Positions 55,673-64,000 of a DNA stretch of 64,000 nt are shown here, piece after piece. The notes below the pieces were generated by a model. The model ran no database searches and was not told the DNA's origin. It saw only the letters and a list, made by a program, of their open reading frames with translations. The translations under genes were made by a program, and so were the position numbers. Location: positions 434,001-498,000 of the forward strand of contig NZ_CP080387.1 in the NCBI RefSeq assembly GCF_030036535.1. Reading direction: 5' to 3'. Within the stretch, counting starts at the first letter, position 1. Every line of letters begins with the position of its first letter. The DNA is from Agrobacterium cucumeris. GTDB taxonomy: Bacteria; Pseudomonadota; Alphaproteobacteria; Rhizobiales; Rhizobiaceae.

Positions 55673-55746
55673 GTCATTCTCGGGCTTGACCCGAGGATCC
55701 ATAGCCCGCTGAAATTGTGGGTCCTCGGGTCAAGCCCGAGGCGGAC
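55673..55746. repeat. Palindromic repeat family B, copy 2
   Basis: Arms TCTCGGGCTTGACCCGAGGA and TCCTCGGGTCAAGCCCGAGG pair over most of their length, with a short GCCCGCTGAAATTGTGG centre. Compared with copy 3 it has GTCATT for GTCATC and a damaged end (GGCGGAC for GGATGAC). It directly precedes the DUF983 gene. Confidence 0.86.
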
Positions 55747-55781
55747 GGGCGAGGGGTTAGGCAACTTCGCGGGAGGTCATC

Positions 55782-56168
55782 ATGTCTGAACCATCAAACG
55801 GTAATTTTGCGCCTGTTGATCCCATCAAGGTGGGCTTGAAAGGCTGCTGCCCGCGTTGTGGTAACGGCCGGCTGTTCGACGGTTTCCTGACGCCGAAACC
55901 GGCCTGCAGCGCCTGCGGGCTGGATTATGGTTTCGCTGACGCGGGTGATGGTCCGGCGGTCTTCGTCATGTTGATCGTCGGTTTTCTGGTTGTCGGGCTG
56001 GCGCTGTGGTTCGACCAGCGTTTTGCGCCACCCGTCTGGGTGCATGTCATGCTCTGGTTGCCGTTTACGGTGATTGTTTCGCTCGTGCTGCTGCGCAAGC
56101 TCAAGGGCATCATGATTGCGCTGCAATACCGCAACAATGCAAGCGAAGGCAGGCTTGATCGTGAATGA
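55782..56168 (+). CDS. DUF983 family protein
   Basis: A 128-residue protein with an N-terminal zinc-ribbon-like part (GLKGCCPRCGNGRLFDGFL and CSACGLDYGF, two CxxC pairs) followed by two membrane helices. DUF983 genes are regularly found between ctaE and surf1 in alphaproteobacterial oxidase operons, implying a role in oxidase assembly, but the biochemical function is unknown. GGGAGG lies just before the ATG. The gene follows two palindromic repeats and is read with surf1. Confidence 0.88.
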   Translation: MSEPSNGNFAPVDPIKVGLKGCCPRCGNGRLFDGFLTPKPACSACGLDYGFADAGDGPAVFVMLIVGFLVVGLALWFDQRFAPPVWVHVMLWLPFTVIVSLVLLRKLKGIMIALQYRNNASEGRLDRE

Positions 56169-56178
56169 GGTTTCCCAC

Positions 56179-56913
56179 ATGAAGGCGGCGGACAGACGGG
56201 TCTGGTTCGCCGCGCCGCTGGTGCTGCTGGCGCTTGCCATCCTTCTCGGGCTCGGCACCTGGCAGGTGAAGCGGCTTTACTGGAAAGAAGCGCTTATGGC
56301 CGATATCGAGGAGCGGCTGAGCGCGAGCCCGGTTCCGCTTGCCGATATCGAGGCAATGGCGAAAAGCGGCGGCGATATCGAATATCGCAAGGTCAGGCTG
56401 TCAGGCGCGTTCGATCACGGCCGCGAGCGCCATTTCTTCGCCACCCATCAGGGCCGGACAGGTTATTACATCTATACGCCGCTGACGCTTGCCGATGGCC
56501 GCATCCTTTTCGTCAATCGCGGCTTCGTGCCCTTCGAGATGAAGGAACAGGCCAAACGGGCGGAAGGACAGGTAACCGGCGAGGTGGTAATAACAGGACT
56601 GGCACGCGCGCCCCTGATCGCAAAACCCTCCTCCCTGCTGCCGGATAACGATATCGCCAAGAACATCTTCTACTGGAAGGATCTGGCGGTGATGGCCTCG
56701 AGCGTCGATATTCCCTCCAACCGGCTGGTCAACCTCTTCGTGGATGCCGACAATGCGCAGAATCCCGGCGGCTGGCCGCAGGGCGGCGTGACGCTGATAG
56801 ATTTGCCCAACAATCACCTGCAATATGCGATAACGTGGTATGGCTTGGCGCTGGCCCTTGTCATCGTCGTTGGTTTTGCCTATTTCCGGAACCATAAGGC
56901 GCGCGACGAATAA
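56179..56913 (+). CDS. SURF1 family cytochrome oxidase assembly protein
   Basis: A 244-residue protein with one membrane helix at each end (about 10-28 and 215-238) and a periplasmic domain between, the SURF1 layout. [24 protein letters not shown] and [14 protein letters not shown] are characteristic; the terminal block is [26 protein letters not shown]1 assists heme a insertion into subunit I. The ATG at 56179 follows TGAGG at good spacing; an in-frame GTG at 56161 is less likely. Confidence 0.92.
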   Translation: MKAADRRVWFAAPLVLLALAILLGLGTWQVKRLYWKEALMADIEERLSASPVPLADIEAMAKSGGDIEYRKVRLSGAFDHGRERHFFATHQGRTGYYIYTPLTLADGRILFVNRGFVPFEMKEQAKRAEGQVTGEVVITGLARAPLIAKPSSLLPDNDIAKNIFYWKDLAVMASSVDIPSNRLVNLFVDADNAQNPGGWPQGGVTLIDLPNNHLQYAITWYGLALALVIVVGFAYFRNHKARDE

Positions 56914-56989
56914 TGTGCGCCCCGCCCGGCAAGGGGCAGGCTATCGGGCAAGGCATGGAGCACGCCAAGAAGCAGGCCAAGGAGCACGA

Positions 56990-58036
56990 ATGAACATCGC
57001 CGTTTCCAAACCCCCTTTGACGATAAGGCTGTGCGGACCGCGCGGCTTTTGCGCGGGCGTGGACAGGGCGATCCAGATCGTCGTGCTGGCGCTGAAGGCC
57101 TATGGTGCGCCGGTCTATGTCCGCCACGAAATCGTGCACAATCGCTATGTGGTGGAAGGGCTGGAAGCCAAGGGCGCGGTTTTCGTCGAGGAACTGCATG
57201 AAATCCCTGCCGAACATCGCGAGCAGCCGGTGGTTTTTTCCGCCCATGGCGTGCCGAAATCCGTGCCTGAGGATGCGCAGGCGCGCAACCTGTTTTATCT
57301 AGATGCCACATGCCCGCTAGTCTCCAAGGTTCACAAGCAGGCCATGCGCCACCAGCGCCTTGGCCGCCATGTGGTGCTGATCGGCCATGCCGGTCACCCG
57401 GAAGTCATCGGCACCATGGGCCAACTGCCCGAAGGTACCGTCTCGCTGGTCGAAACGGTGGAAGACGCTGGCACATATGAACCGGTGGACCGTGAAAATC
57501 TCGGTTTCGTCACCCAGACGACGCTGTCGGTTGATGATACCGCCGGCGTCATTGCCCGTCTGCAGGAACGGTTCCCCGCCATTCAGGCGCCTGCCGCCGA
57601 CAGCATCTGTTACGCAACCACCAACCGTCAGGATGCGGTGAAACAGGCAGCACCCGGCTGTGACCTGTTCATCGTTGTCGGCGCACCCAATTCCTCCAAT
57701 TCCAAGCGGCTGGTGGAAGTGGCGCTGCGGGCCGGGGCAAAGCACTCCGTGCTGGTGCAGCGGGCGGCGGAAATCGACTGGGATGCGATCGGCGATATCC
57801 GCACCGTTGGTCTTTCGGCGGGCGCATCCGCACCTGAAGTTATCGTCGATGAAATCATCGAGGCCTTTAAGGCACGGTTCGACACCACGCTCGATCTTGC
57901 CGTGACGGTTGAGGAAACAGAACATTTCCTCGTCAACCGCGAGCTGCGCAGCATCGAGCTGACGACGGATGACATGGCGTTCGTCAACGGTAATGCCAGC
58001 AATGCGCTGCCGCCGAAGACCGCCGCCGGGGCCTAG
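56990..58036 (+). CDS. ispH: 4-hydroxy-3-methylbut-2-enyl diphosphate reductase
   Basis: A 348-residue iron-sulfur enzyme of the MEP pathway that makes isopentenyl and dimethylallyl diphosphate. The three cluster cysteines are Cys21 ([12 protein letters not shown]), Cys108 ([12 protein letters not shown]) and Cys207 ([11 protein letters not shown]), and HEIVHN, SAHGVPK and GAPNSSNS provide substrate contacts. The ATG at 56990 follows AAGGAG. A 12-codon frame ([12 protein letters not shown]) ends across this start codon. dxs, the first pathway gene, is elsewhere in the window. Confidence 0.96.
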   Translation: MNIAVSKPPLTIRLCGPRGFCAGVDRAIQIVVLALKAYGAPVYVRHEIVHNRYVVEGLEAKGAVFVEELHEIPAEHREQPVVFSAHGVPKSVPEDAQARNLFYLDATCPLVSKVHKQAMRHQRLGRHVVLIGHAGHPEVIGTMGQLPEGTVSLVETVEDAGTYEPVDRENLGFVTQTTLSVDDTAGVIARLQERFPAIQAPAADSICYATTNRQDAVKQAAPGCDLFIVVGAPNSSNSKRLVEVALRAGAKHSVLVQRAAEIDWDAIGDIRTVGLSAGASAPEVIVDEIIEAFKARFDTTLDLAVTVEETEHFLVNRELRSIELTTDDMAFVNGNASNALPPKTAAGA

Positions 58037-58130
58037 AACAGGGTGATGGCGAGGTGAGCGCTTCTCGCCTTGCATCCGTCATTCCCACCCCCCGGGTTTC
58101 TCATTCCATCCTTCATCAAGAGATTTTAAA

Positions 58131-59099
58131 TTGGCAGTTTATACTGATATCACCGAAGATGATCTGAGGAATTTCCTCACGCAGTACGACACCGGCAGCC
58201 TCACTTCTTATAAAGGCATTGCCGAAGGTGTCGAAAACTCCAATTTCCTGCTGCACACCACCAAGGAACCGCTGATCCTGACGCTTTATGAGAAGCGGGT
58301 GGAAAAAAACGATCTGCCGTTTTTCCTCGGCCTCATGCAGCATCTGGCCGCCAAGGGCCTGTCCTGCCCCTTGCCCCTGCCGCGCAGGGATGGCGAATTG
58401 CTGGGTGAATTGTCGGGCCGCCCGGCGGCGCTGATTTCCTTCCTTGAAGGCATGTGGCTAAGAAAGCCGGAAGCCAGACATTGCCGCGAAGTCGGCAAGG
58501 CGCTGGCGGCTATGCATCTGGCGGGTGAGGGGTTCGAAATCACGCGCCCCAACGCACTCTCCGTTGAAGGCTGGAAGGTGCTGTGGGACAAATCCGAAGA
58601 TCGCGCCGACGAGGTGGAGAAGGGCCTGAGGGACGAAATCCGTCCGGAGATCGATTATCTCGCCGCCCATTGGCCGAAGGATCTGCCGGCCGGCGTCATC
58701 CATGCGGATCTGTTTCAGGACAATGTATTTTTCCTCGGCGACGAACTCTCCGGCCTGATCGATTTTTATTTCGCCTGCAATGACCTGCTCGCTTATGACG
58801 TGTCGATCTGCCTCAACGCCTGGTGCTTCGAAAAGGATGGCGCCTATAACGTCACCAAGGGCAAGGCGCTGTTGGAAGGTTACCAGTCGGTGCGGCCGAT
58901 GAGCGAGGCGGAACTGGAAGCGCTGCCGCTGCTGGCGCGCGGCTCTGCGTTGCGCTTCTTCCTGACACGGCTTTACGACTGGCTGACGACCCCGGAAGGC
59001 GCGCTGGTGGTGAAGAAAGACCCGCTGGAATATCTGCGCAAGCTGCGGTTCCACCGCTCGATCGCCAATGTCGCCGAATATGGGCTGGCCGGCGAATGA
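58131..59099 (+). CDS. thrB: Homoserine kinase (ThrB2, APH-fold type)
   Basis: A 322-residue kinase that phosphorylates homoserine on the way to threonine. It belongs to the APH-fold class, not the GHMP class: the catalytic loop is [17 protein letters not shown] and the metal loop [16 protein letters not shown]. The N-terminal [13 protein letters not shown] binds nucleotide. The start is TTG at 58131; no ATG fits the conserved [12 protein letters not shown] beginning. It overlaps rnhA by four bases (ATGA). Confidence 0.93.
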   Translation: MAVYTDITEDDLRNFLTQYDTGSLTSYKGIAEGVENSNFLLHTTKEPLILTLYEKRVEKNDLPFFLGLMQHLAAKGLSCPLPLPRRDGELLGELSGRPAALISFLEGMWLRKPEARHCREVGKALAAMHLAGEGFEITRPNALSVEGWKVLWDKSEDRADEVEKGLRDEIRPEIDYLAAHWPKDLPAGVIHADLFQDNVFFLGDELSGLIDFYFACNDLLAYDVSICLNAWCFEKDGAYNVTKGKALLEGYQSVRPMSEAELEALPLLARGSALRFFLTRLYDWLTTPEGALVVKKDPLEYLRKLRFHRSIANVAEYGLAGE

Positions 59100-59536
59100 A
59101 ACATGTCGATATTTTCACCGATGGCGCCTGCTCCGGTAACCCCGGTCCGGGTGGCTGGGGCGCCGTGCTGCGTTATGGCGAGGTGGAGAAGGAACTGTCC
59201 GGCGGCGAGGCCGAGACCACCAATAACCGCATGGAACTGCTGGCGGCGATTTCGGCACTCAACGCGCTGAAAAGCCCCTGCGAGGTCGATCTTTATACCG
59301 ACAGCGCCTATGTCAAAGACGGTATTACCAAGTGGATTTTCGGCTGGAAAAAGAAGGGCTGGAAAACAGCCGATAACAAGCCGGTCAAAAATGTCGAGCT
59401 ATGGCAGGCACTTGAGGCGGCACAGGAGCGTCACAAGGTTACCCTGCACTGGGTGAAGGGCCATGCCGGCCACCCGGAAAACGAGCGCGCCGACGAATTG
59501 GCGCGCAAGGGCATGGAGCCCTTCAAACGCCGGTAA
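59096..59536 (+). CDS. rnhA: Ribonuclease HI
   Basis: A 146-residue enzyme that cuts RNA in RNA-DNA hybrids. The catalytic acidic residues appear as [17 protein letters not shown] (Asp9), [10 protein letters not shown] (Glu), [12 protein letters not shown] (Asp) and [15 protein letters not shown] (Asp/His). The basic protrusion [20 protein letters not shown] is present. The ATG lies inside the thrB stop, so expression is coupled to thrB. It complements RNase HII at 4.6 kb. Confidence 0.95.
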   Translation: MKHVDIFTDGACSGNPGPGGWGAVLRYGEVEKELSGGEAETTNNRMELLAAISALNALKSPCEVDLYTDSAYVKDGITKWIFGWKKKGWKTADNKPVKNVELWQALEAAQERHKVTLHWVKGHAGHPENERADELARKGMEPFKRR

Positions 59537-59678
59537 CGCAGGCCTGCTTTATTGCCGCTTGGCTCGGTCAGGGGCGATTTGACCCGGGCCGCATTTATCG
59601 GGGTTGTGAAAACCGAAACCCGACTTATCTTGTCGTCAAGGGCGCCTGCGTTGCGTCCAGCGGAGGAGAGGAATCCGG

Positions 59679-59987
59679 ATGATCCTGCATTGTGTATTTC
59701 TACGCTTCAAGGCTGCGACGGCATCCTCTGAAAAACACGCGATATTCGAGGCGATTGCCGCCCTGAAGGACGTGATACCCGGCATCATCGATGTGAAATA
59801 CGGCCAGAATGTCTCGCCTGAAGGCCTGAACGGCGGTTTTGTCGACGGCTTCATCGTGACGCTGGAAAGCCCCGAGGCCCGCGACGACTATCTCGCCCAT
59901 CCGCAGCATGTGGAAGTGGGCGAACGCCTGGTGTCGCTCACCGATGGCGGTCTGGCCGGTCTTCTGGTGTTTGATATGAATGTTTGA
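59679..59987 (+). CDS. Dabb (stress-responsive A/B barrel) family protein
   Basis: A 102-residue protein with the dimeric alpha-beta barrel pattern: MILHCVFLRFKAATASSEKHAIFEAIAALKDVIPGIIDVKYGQNVSPEGLNGGFVDGFIVTLES and DDYLAHPQHVEVGERL. Dabb proteins are small and mostly uncharacterised, and some are stress-induced. GGAGGAG lies before the ATG. It ends convergently against the peroxiredoxin gene, with a family B palindrome between. Confidence 0.88.
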   Translation: MILHCVFLRFKAATASSEKHAIFEAIAALKDVIPGIIDVKYGQNVSPEGLNGGFVDGFIVTLESPEARDDYLAHPQHVEVGERLVSLTDGGLAGLLVFDMNV

Positions 59988-60034
59988 GAGGGCGGCGGGG
60001 CCGCTCTTCAATGTCTCGTCGCTCCACTCGCGAC

Positions 60035-60111
60035 GTCATCCTCGGGCTTGACCCGAGGATCCATAACCCCCTGTTGAGCTGGTGGATCCTCGGGTCAAGC
60101 CCGAGGATGAC
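60035..60111. repeat. Palindromic repeat family B, copy 3
   Basis: The most regular copy: GTCATCCTCGGGCTTGACCC faces GGGTCAAGCCCGAGGATGAC across a short CCATAACCCCCTGTTGAGC-like centre. It lies between two converging genes and may serve as a bidirectional transcription terminator or mRNA end. Confidence 0.88.
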
Positions 60112-60146
60112 GCCTTATCTAGGGCCAAGAGGCCATCTTCTTAACG

Positions 60147-60632
60147 TCAAAGCTGCTCGATCATCGCCGCAGCAGCGGAAACCGTCGCCTGACCGGGATT
60201 TTCTTCCACGTTGAGCGACTTCACCACGCCGTCTTCAACCAGCATCGAATAACGCTTGGAGCGCACGCCGAGCCCGCCGCCGGAAAGGTCGGCATCGAGG
60301 CCGAGCGCCTTGGTGAAGGCCGCGTCCCAGTCGGCGAGGAAGTGGATCTTGCCCTGGCCGCCGGAGGATTGCGCCCATGCGCCCATGACGTGCCAGTCAT
60401 TGACGGCGATCACGGCAATGTCATCGACGCCCTTGGCGAGAATGGCGTCGCGGTTTTCGAGGTAGCCCGGCAGGTGGTTCAGCGAGCAGGTGGGGGTGAA
60501 AGCGCCGGGTACAGCGAAAAGAACGACCTTTTTGCCGCCGAAAAGCGCGTCCGTCGTGGTTTCCACCGGGCCGTCGGCCGTCTTTTCCTTGAAGGTTGCG
60601 GAAGGCAGTTTTTCGCCGATCTTGATGGTCAT
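60147..60632 (-). CDS. Peroxiredoxin, Prx5/AhpE-like (type II thiol peroxidase)
   Basis: A 161-residue thioredoxin-fold peroxidase that reduces hydroperoxides. The active site is VPGAFTPTCS with the peroxidatic cysteine at Cys49, and WAQSSGGQGKIHFLADWDAAFTKALGLDAD and GLGVRSKRYSMLVEDG are typical of the Prx5 subfamily. No resolving cysteine is evident, so it probably uses glutaredoxin or glutathione. The ATG at 60632 is preferred because GGAG is 7 bases upstream; the ATG at 60638 is too close to it. Confidence 0.93.
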   Translation of the reverse strand: MTIKIGEKLPSATFKEKTADGPVETTTDALFGGKKVVLFAVPGAFTPTCSLNHLPGYLENRDAILAKGVDDIAVIAVNDWHVMGAWAQSSGGQGKIHFLADWDAAFTKALGLDADLSGGGLGVRSKRYSMLVEDGVVKSLNVEENPGQATVSAAAAMIEQL

Positions 60633-60754
60633 GTCCATGCTCCTGTGGTCGTTCGGTTGGCGCGACTATAGAGCACGGAAATGAAATCTGTCATGCGGTT
60701 TTCGAGGTAATTTCCAGAGTTGAGCCACCGGTTCGGGGACAACACAAGAAGCGC

Positions 60755-61603
60755 TCAGGGCTTTGGAAAATTCAGCATCGTCTCCATCGCCCGATCGCCG
60801 GATTTGACCAGAATGGGCCAGCTGTTGCCGGGCACCTGATAGGTTTTCGGCAGGCCCTTGATGTTCATGTAGAAGGACAGCTTGCGCTTGTCGCGCACCA
60901 TGTTCTGCGGCTCGTAATAGGCAAAGCCAGAGGGGCCGGCGATGAAGATCTCGGTTTCCTTCGGCGCGTTTTCCGGCAATTGCAGCTGCACGCCGAGCAT
61001 GGTCTTGTCGGGTGTGATGTGGAAATCGATGACCTTGAAATCGTCGGAGGCGGCTTCAGGCAGCGTTTCGCGGGCTTCCTCCAGCAGACGCCGTTCCTCG
61101 CCATCGTCGTCACCCGCATTGCCACGGTCGATCGAGAATGTCGCCTCGAAGGGAATGCAGATATTCTGGCATACGCCGATAAAGGCGGTGAGGTCGATCT
61201 TTCCGCTGGCCGCCGGGTCGGTGGCTTTCAGCTGAAAAGGCAGGCTGACGGCATGGTCGTAGCCGATATCGGTAATGTCGCCATTTTCGATGAGCTTGGG
61301 AACGGGATAGGCCATGGTGGTGAGCGTAACACCGCTTGCCGGATCAAGCGTGATCTTCGGCGGTATACCTGCTTCGCCCGGCTCGCGCCAATAGGTTATC
61401 CAGCCGTCCTTCGGCTCGATCTGCAAAACGCCGCGCACCACGCCGTCCGCATCCATGGCAAGGCTTGCCACGCGCATCTGGCCGCCTTCGCTCCTGGCCC
61501 AATCGGTAATTTCGGCCCGGGCGGCTTGCGCGCCGCCGAGGAGAGCGGCAAACAGGGCCGCGAAACGAAGATGTGAAAATCGGAAGAATGTCCTGGCGCT
61601 CAT
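60755..61603 (-). CDS. DsbD-alpha-like periplasmic protein
   Basis: A 282-residue exported protein with a signal peptide of about 30 residues (FAALFAALLGGAQAARA). The mature part resembles the N-terminal domain of thiol:disulfide interchange protein DsbD: GWITYWREPGEAGIPPKI, PVPKLIENGDITDIGYDHAVSLPF and a CxxxC pair in GVCQNICIPFEATF. The membrane and thioredoxin parts of DsbD are absent, so it must accept electrons from another protein. No cytochrome c maturation genes are nearby. It is divergent from yqgE. Confidence 0.82.
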   Translation of the reverse strand: MSARTFFRFSHLRFAALFAALLGGAQAARAEITDWARSEGGQMRVASLAMDADGVVRGVLQIEPKDGWITYWREPGEAGIPPKITLDPASGVTLTTMAYPVPKLIENGDITDIGYDHAVSLPFQLKATDPAASGKIDLTAFIGVCQNICIPFEATFSIDRGNAGDDDGEERRLLEEARETLPEAASDDFKVIDFHITPDKTMLGVQLQLPENAPKETEIFIAGPSGFAYYEPQNMVRDKRKLSFYMNIKGLPKTYQVPGNSWPILVKSGDRAMETMLNFPKP

Positions 61604-61764
61604 GCTTCCCGTCTAACCCAACATTGCCCGGTCGACCAGTTACGAATTCGTGGGGTTCATCATTTTCGGTTGATTGATGGCACGCTATGCCGCATCCTGT
61701 CCCTTGTCGAAGTGCGAACGCCGTTTTCCGTTCAATCACGGAATTCGGTCTGCTGGAGGCGCCG

Positions 61765-62370
61765 GTGAGCTTTTCAACCCTGATGGACAAACGCGAACGT
61801 GGCTTTCTCGACGGTCAGTTCCTCATGGCGATGCCGGGGCTGGACGACGGTAATTTTGCCCGTGCGGTGATCTATATCTGTGCCCATTCGGATGCCGGCG
61901 CCATGGGCTTCATCATCAACCGGCCGCAGCAGATCACGTTTACGGACATTCTGCTGCATCTGAAGCTGGTGGACAGCAATGACGCCATCATGCTGCCCAA
62001 CCGTACCCGCGAATTTCCGATCCAGTGCGGTGGCCCGGTCGAATCCGGCCGCGGTTTCGTGCTGCATTCCGATGATTATTTGAGCGAATCCAGTATTCCC
62101 GTCAGCGACGATATTTCGCTCACGGCGACGCTGGATATCGTCCGTGCCATTTCCAACGGCCGTGGCCCGCAAAAGGCAACCATGCTGCTCGGTTACGCCG
62201 GCTGGGGACCCGGCCAGCTGGAAAACGAGATCGCCAATAATGGCTGGCTGAACTGCCCGGCGGCGGAAGATCTGATTTTCGACCGCGGGCTGGACAATAA
62301 ATATGAGCGGGCGCTGGCCCTGATGGGCGTTGATGCCCGCATGCTCTCCACCGATGCCGGCCACGCGTAA
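61765..62370 (+). CDS. YqgE/AlgH family (UPF0301) protein
   Basis: A 201-residue protein. [39 protein letters not shown] and [20 protein letters not shown] are signature segments of UPF0301, followed by [22 protein letters not shown]. AlgH was reported as an alginate regulator in Pseudomonas but the general function is unknown. I place the start at the GTG at 61765, because GGAGG is 5 bases upstream and the conserved part begins soon after; an upstream ATG frame at 61687 lacks support. Confidence 0.9.
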   Translation: MSFSTLMDKRERGFLDGQFLMAMPGLDDGNFARAVIYICAHSDAGAMGFIINRPQQITFTDILLHLKLVDSNDAIMLPNRTREFPIQCGGPVESGRGFVLHSDDYLSESSIPVSDDISLTATLDIVRAISNGRGPQKATMLLGYAGWGPGQLENEIANNGWLNCPAAEDLIFDRGLDNKYERALALMGVDARMLSTDAGHA

Positions 62371-62431
62371 ACCAGGAACGCCGGAATTTGGCGAGCGTAT
62401 ATTTTCTGCCGCCCACTTATCATTATAGGTG

Positions 62432-62457
62432 GGAACCAAATCCTGCCCCCTCACGTT
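62432..62457 (+). promoter_or_regulatory. EcfG-type general stress promoter of csbD
   Basis: GGAAC at 62432-62436 and CGTT at 62454-62457 are spaced by 17 bases, a full match to the alphaproteobacterial EcfG consensus. The start codon of the CsbD gene is 52 bases downstream of CGTT. CsbD-family genes are classic general stress targets, so the function agrees with the motif. Confidence 0.75.
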
Positions 62458-62508
62458 ACTCACCCGGAAAGCCGGACAGACAGTACGGCTCAACTAGGGA
62501 GCAGTAAG

Positions 62509-62700
62509 ATGGGTAGCACATCAGACAAGATTTCCGGTACGGCAAACGAAGTTGCTGGCAAGGTCAAGAAGAGCGTCGGCGAAGCCACCGGCAATAACGA
62601 GCTGCGCGCCAAGGGTGCCGCCCAGGAAACCAAGGGCAAGGTACAGAAGAGCGTCGGCAAGGCCAAGGATGCTGTAAAGGGCGCTGTTGACCGTATGTAA
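62509..62700 (+). CDS. CsbD family general stress protein
   Basis: A 63-residue, highly charged and probably disordered helical protein: [54 protein letters not shown], with two related KGKVxKSVGxA(K/T) segments. CsbD proteins are strongly induced in stress and stationary phase, though their mechanism is unclear. The predicted EcfG promoter upstream matches that behaviour. GGGAGCAG precedes the ATG. A strong hairpin follows. Confidence 0.93.
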   Translation: MGSTSDKISGTANEVAGKVKKSVGEATGNNELRAKGAAQETKGKVQKSVGKAKDAVKGAVDRM

Positions 62701-62743
62701 TACCGCCTGACGATCTTCCGCCTCTCAAACGATGCGGCGCTTG

Positions 62744-62771
62744 GAGCGCATGTGTTACCGCACATGCGCTC
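62744..62771 (+). terminator. Hairpin after csbD
   Basis: GAGCGCATGTG (62744-62754) and CACATGCGCTC (62761-62771) make a perfect 11-base-pair stem with a 6-base loop. Only a short, mixed T tract follows, so termination is likely but not classical. Confidence 0.65.
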
Positions 62772-62869
62772 TTGTCGTATGGGATGCCGGAACGACGGGT
62801 TGTTACGCCGTTCATGCTGACATCGTATGTTTTCCTTCGTTCAACTGATCCATCGCAAGGGTTTCATCA

Positions 62870-63976
62870 ATGAGACTTTTCTCCTGCGCATCCTGCGGCC
62901 AGCCGGTCCATTTCGACAATCGTTTCTGCGTTTCCTGCGGCCATCGCCTTGCCTTCGTGCCGGAGCGCCTTTCCATGGAAGCGCTGGCGCCGGCCGGCGA
63001 ACCGAACTGGCAGATCGTCGCGGAGCCGCAAAAACAGGTACGTTTCTGCGCCAATGAAGTGAATGACATCTGCAACTGGTCGGTACCGGCGGAAAGCGAC
63101 AGCGCCTTCTGCCCAGCCTGCAGCCATAATCGTCTGGTGCCCGACATTGCGACGGAGCAGGGGATCGAACAATGGCGCCGCATCAGCCAGGCGCAGCGGC
63201 ACCTGTTTTATTCGATCCTGCGGCTCGGCCTGCCACATCCCAACCGTGATGTTGATCCAGCCGGCGGACTTGTCTTCGACTTTCTGGTCGATGAGGTGGC
63301 GCCCGATGGTTCGGTTATTCCGGCGATGACCGGGCATGATGAAGGCCTGATCGCAATCCGCGCGGCGGAAGCCGACGATGTGACGCGCGAGCAGGTGCGC
63401 GCCAACATGAATGAGCCGTATCGCACCCTGCTTGGCCATTTCCGCCACGAGGTCGGGCATTTCATCTGGAACAAGCTGGTGCGTGATGCGAACCGGCTGG
63501 AGGCCTGCCGCGCAGTGTTCGGCGATGACCGCGAGGATTATGGCGCGGCGCTGCAACGCAATTACGATGGGGGACCGCGTCCCGACTGGCAGGAAAGCTT
63601 CATAAGCTCTTACGCCTCAGTCCACCCCTGGGAAGATTTCGCCGAATGTTTCGCCCATTACCTGCATATCGTCGATACGCTCGAGACCGCCCGTGCCTTC
63701 GGCGTCGCAATCGATCCTGATGGGCATGAGGAAATGGCGGCCGAGGTGACGTTTGATCCCTACAATGCCCGCAGCGCCGCGCAGCTGGTCAAGGCGTGGA
63801 TTCCCCTCAGTGTCGCCATCAATTCCATCCAGCGCAGCATGGGGGAGGCGGACCTTTACCCCTTCGTGCTGACACCGCCGGTGGTGGCGAAAATGGAGTT
63901 CATTCACGACCTGCTGCATGGGAAGGTGGCGGCGGATGAAGCGCCGATGGCAGGGCAGGGTGTGATGGTTCAGTGA
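62870..63976 (+). CDS. Zinc-ribbon metallopeptidase-like protein
   Basis: A 368-residue cytoplasmic protein. The N-terminus holds zinc-ribbon-like cysteine pairs (SCASCG at 6-9, FCVSCG at 20-23, then Cys60, Cys68, FCPAC at 81-84). The catalytic domain has HFRHEVGHFIW, an HExxH zinc site (His193, Glu194, His197), and further acidic and His residues in PWEDFAECFAHYLHI, which could supply the third ligand and support glu-zincin-type chemistry. It resembles a family of uncharacterised zinc-binding metallopeptidases; the target is unknown. It is read in the same direction as csbD, 169 bases downstream. Confidence 0.85.
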   Translation: MRLFSCASCGQPVHFDNRFCVSCGHRLAFVPERLSMEALAPAGEPNWQIVAEPQKQVRFCANEVNDICNWSVPAESDSAFCPACSHNRLVPDIATEQGIEQWRRISQAQRHLFYSILRLGLPHPNRDVDPAGGLVFDFLVDEVAPDGSVIPAMTGHDEGLIAIRAAEADDVTREQVRANMNEPYRTLLGHFRHEVGHFIWNKLVRDANRLEACRAVFGDDREDYGAALQRNYDGGPRPDWQESFISSYASVHPWEDFAECFAHYLHIVDTLETARAFGVAIDPDGHEEMAAEVTFDPYNARSAAQLVKAWIPLSVAINSIQRSMGEADLYPFVLTPPVVAKMEFIHDLLHGKVAADEAPMAGQGVMVQ

Positions 63977-64000
63977 GTCAGGTGCTGACCTAGCGCGGCT

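Noticed and set aside
62789..62812. A GGAAC/CGTT pair upstream of the metallopeptidase as a third EcfG promoter
   Set aside because: The spacer is 15 bases, outside the usual 16-17, so it is mentioned only as a possibility.

Overview
The window looks like chromosomal DNA of an alphaproteobacterium in the Rhizobiaceae, most likely an Agrobacterium (Rhizobium/Agrobacterium group). The grounds are: an F0-only ATP synthase operon (atpI-B-E-F'-F) without the F1 genes; two BA14K-family genes; a bioMNY biotin transporter; CTTGAC-N17-CTATGT and GGAAC-N16/17-CGTT promoter shapes; several families of rhizobial intergenic palindromic repeats; and GC-rich coding sequence. This assignment is inference from gene content and style; no search was run. 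I saw no rRNA, tRNA, CRISPR array, insertion sequence or phage.

Layout. 1-3.2 kb: tail of a cell-wall hydrolase, then the atp F0 operon with a near-consensus promoter and a terminator. 3.2-4.6 kb: an AT-richer insert with a lone phosphotransferase-like kinase. 4.6-11.8 kb: rnhB, a radical SAM protein, a short GT2-like protein, a secreted GH75-like (chitosanase-like) protein, an FAD oxidase, the tRNA t6A gene tsaC and a hypothetical. 12-14.5 kb: a Rieske oxygenase/reductase pair resembling glycine betaine demethylase GbcAB, preceded by three helically phased TGTCGC sites. 14.6-17 kb: two BA14K envelope proteins (the first with a general-stress promoter) and a CorA/ZntB transporter. 17.2-19.8 kb: an acyl-CoA dehydrogenase and enoyl-CoA hydratase pair with a TTTACGTAAA operator candidate.

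20-31.8 kb: two RNA methyltransferases (TrmA/RlmD-like and TlyA) and dxs, separated by about 6.4 kb of accessory genes: a chemoreceptor, a Lrp-regulated gate-domain transporter, an ACT protein, two NTF2-fold proteins, an ABM-fold protein and an XRE regulator with a perfect 17-base palindromic operator candidate. 30.8-44 kb: mostly housekeeping: pirin, xseB, a deacetylase-fold enzyme, bioMNY, a YcaQ-like DNA glycosylase, ribBA (its GTP cyclohydrolase half lacks the zinc cysteines), aroC, a phosphoglycerate mutase-family phosphatase, fabI, a DnaJ-like co-chaperone, a lipoprotein and pdxH. 44-49.3 kb: TauE/SafE, MazG-like, HAD and VOC proteins, tldD and an IalB homologue.

49.3-59.5 kb: the aa3-type cytochrome c oxidase cluster coxB-ctaD-ctaB-coxF-ctaG-ctaE-DUF983-surf1, running on into ispH-thrB-rnhA. 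CtaB makes heme O, CtaG delivers copper to CuB, SURF1 helps assembly, and CoxB/CtaD/CtaE form the enzyme core. A near-perfect FNR/FixK-type box lies just before coxB and suggests oxygen control. 59.6-64 kb: a Dabb protein, a peroxiredoxin, a DsbD-alpha-like periplasmic protein, YqgE, a CsbD stress protein behind a clear EcfG-type promoter, and a zinc-ribbon metallopeptidase. Intergenic gaps carry at least three repeat families, often between convergent genes or at operon ends.
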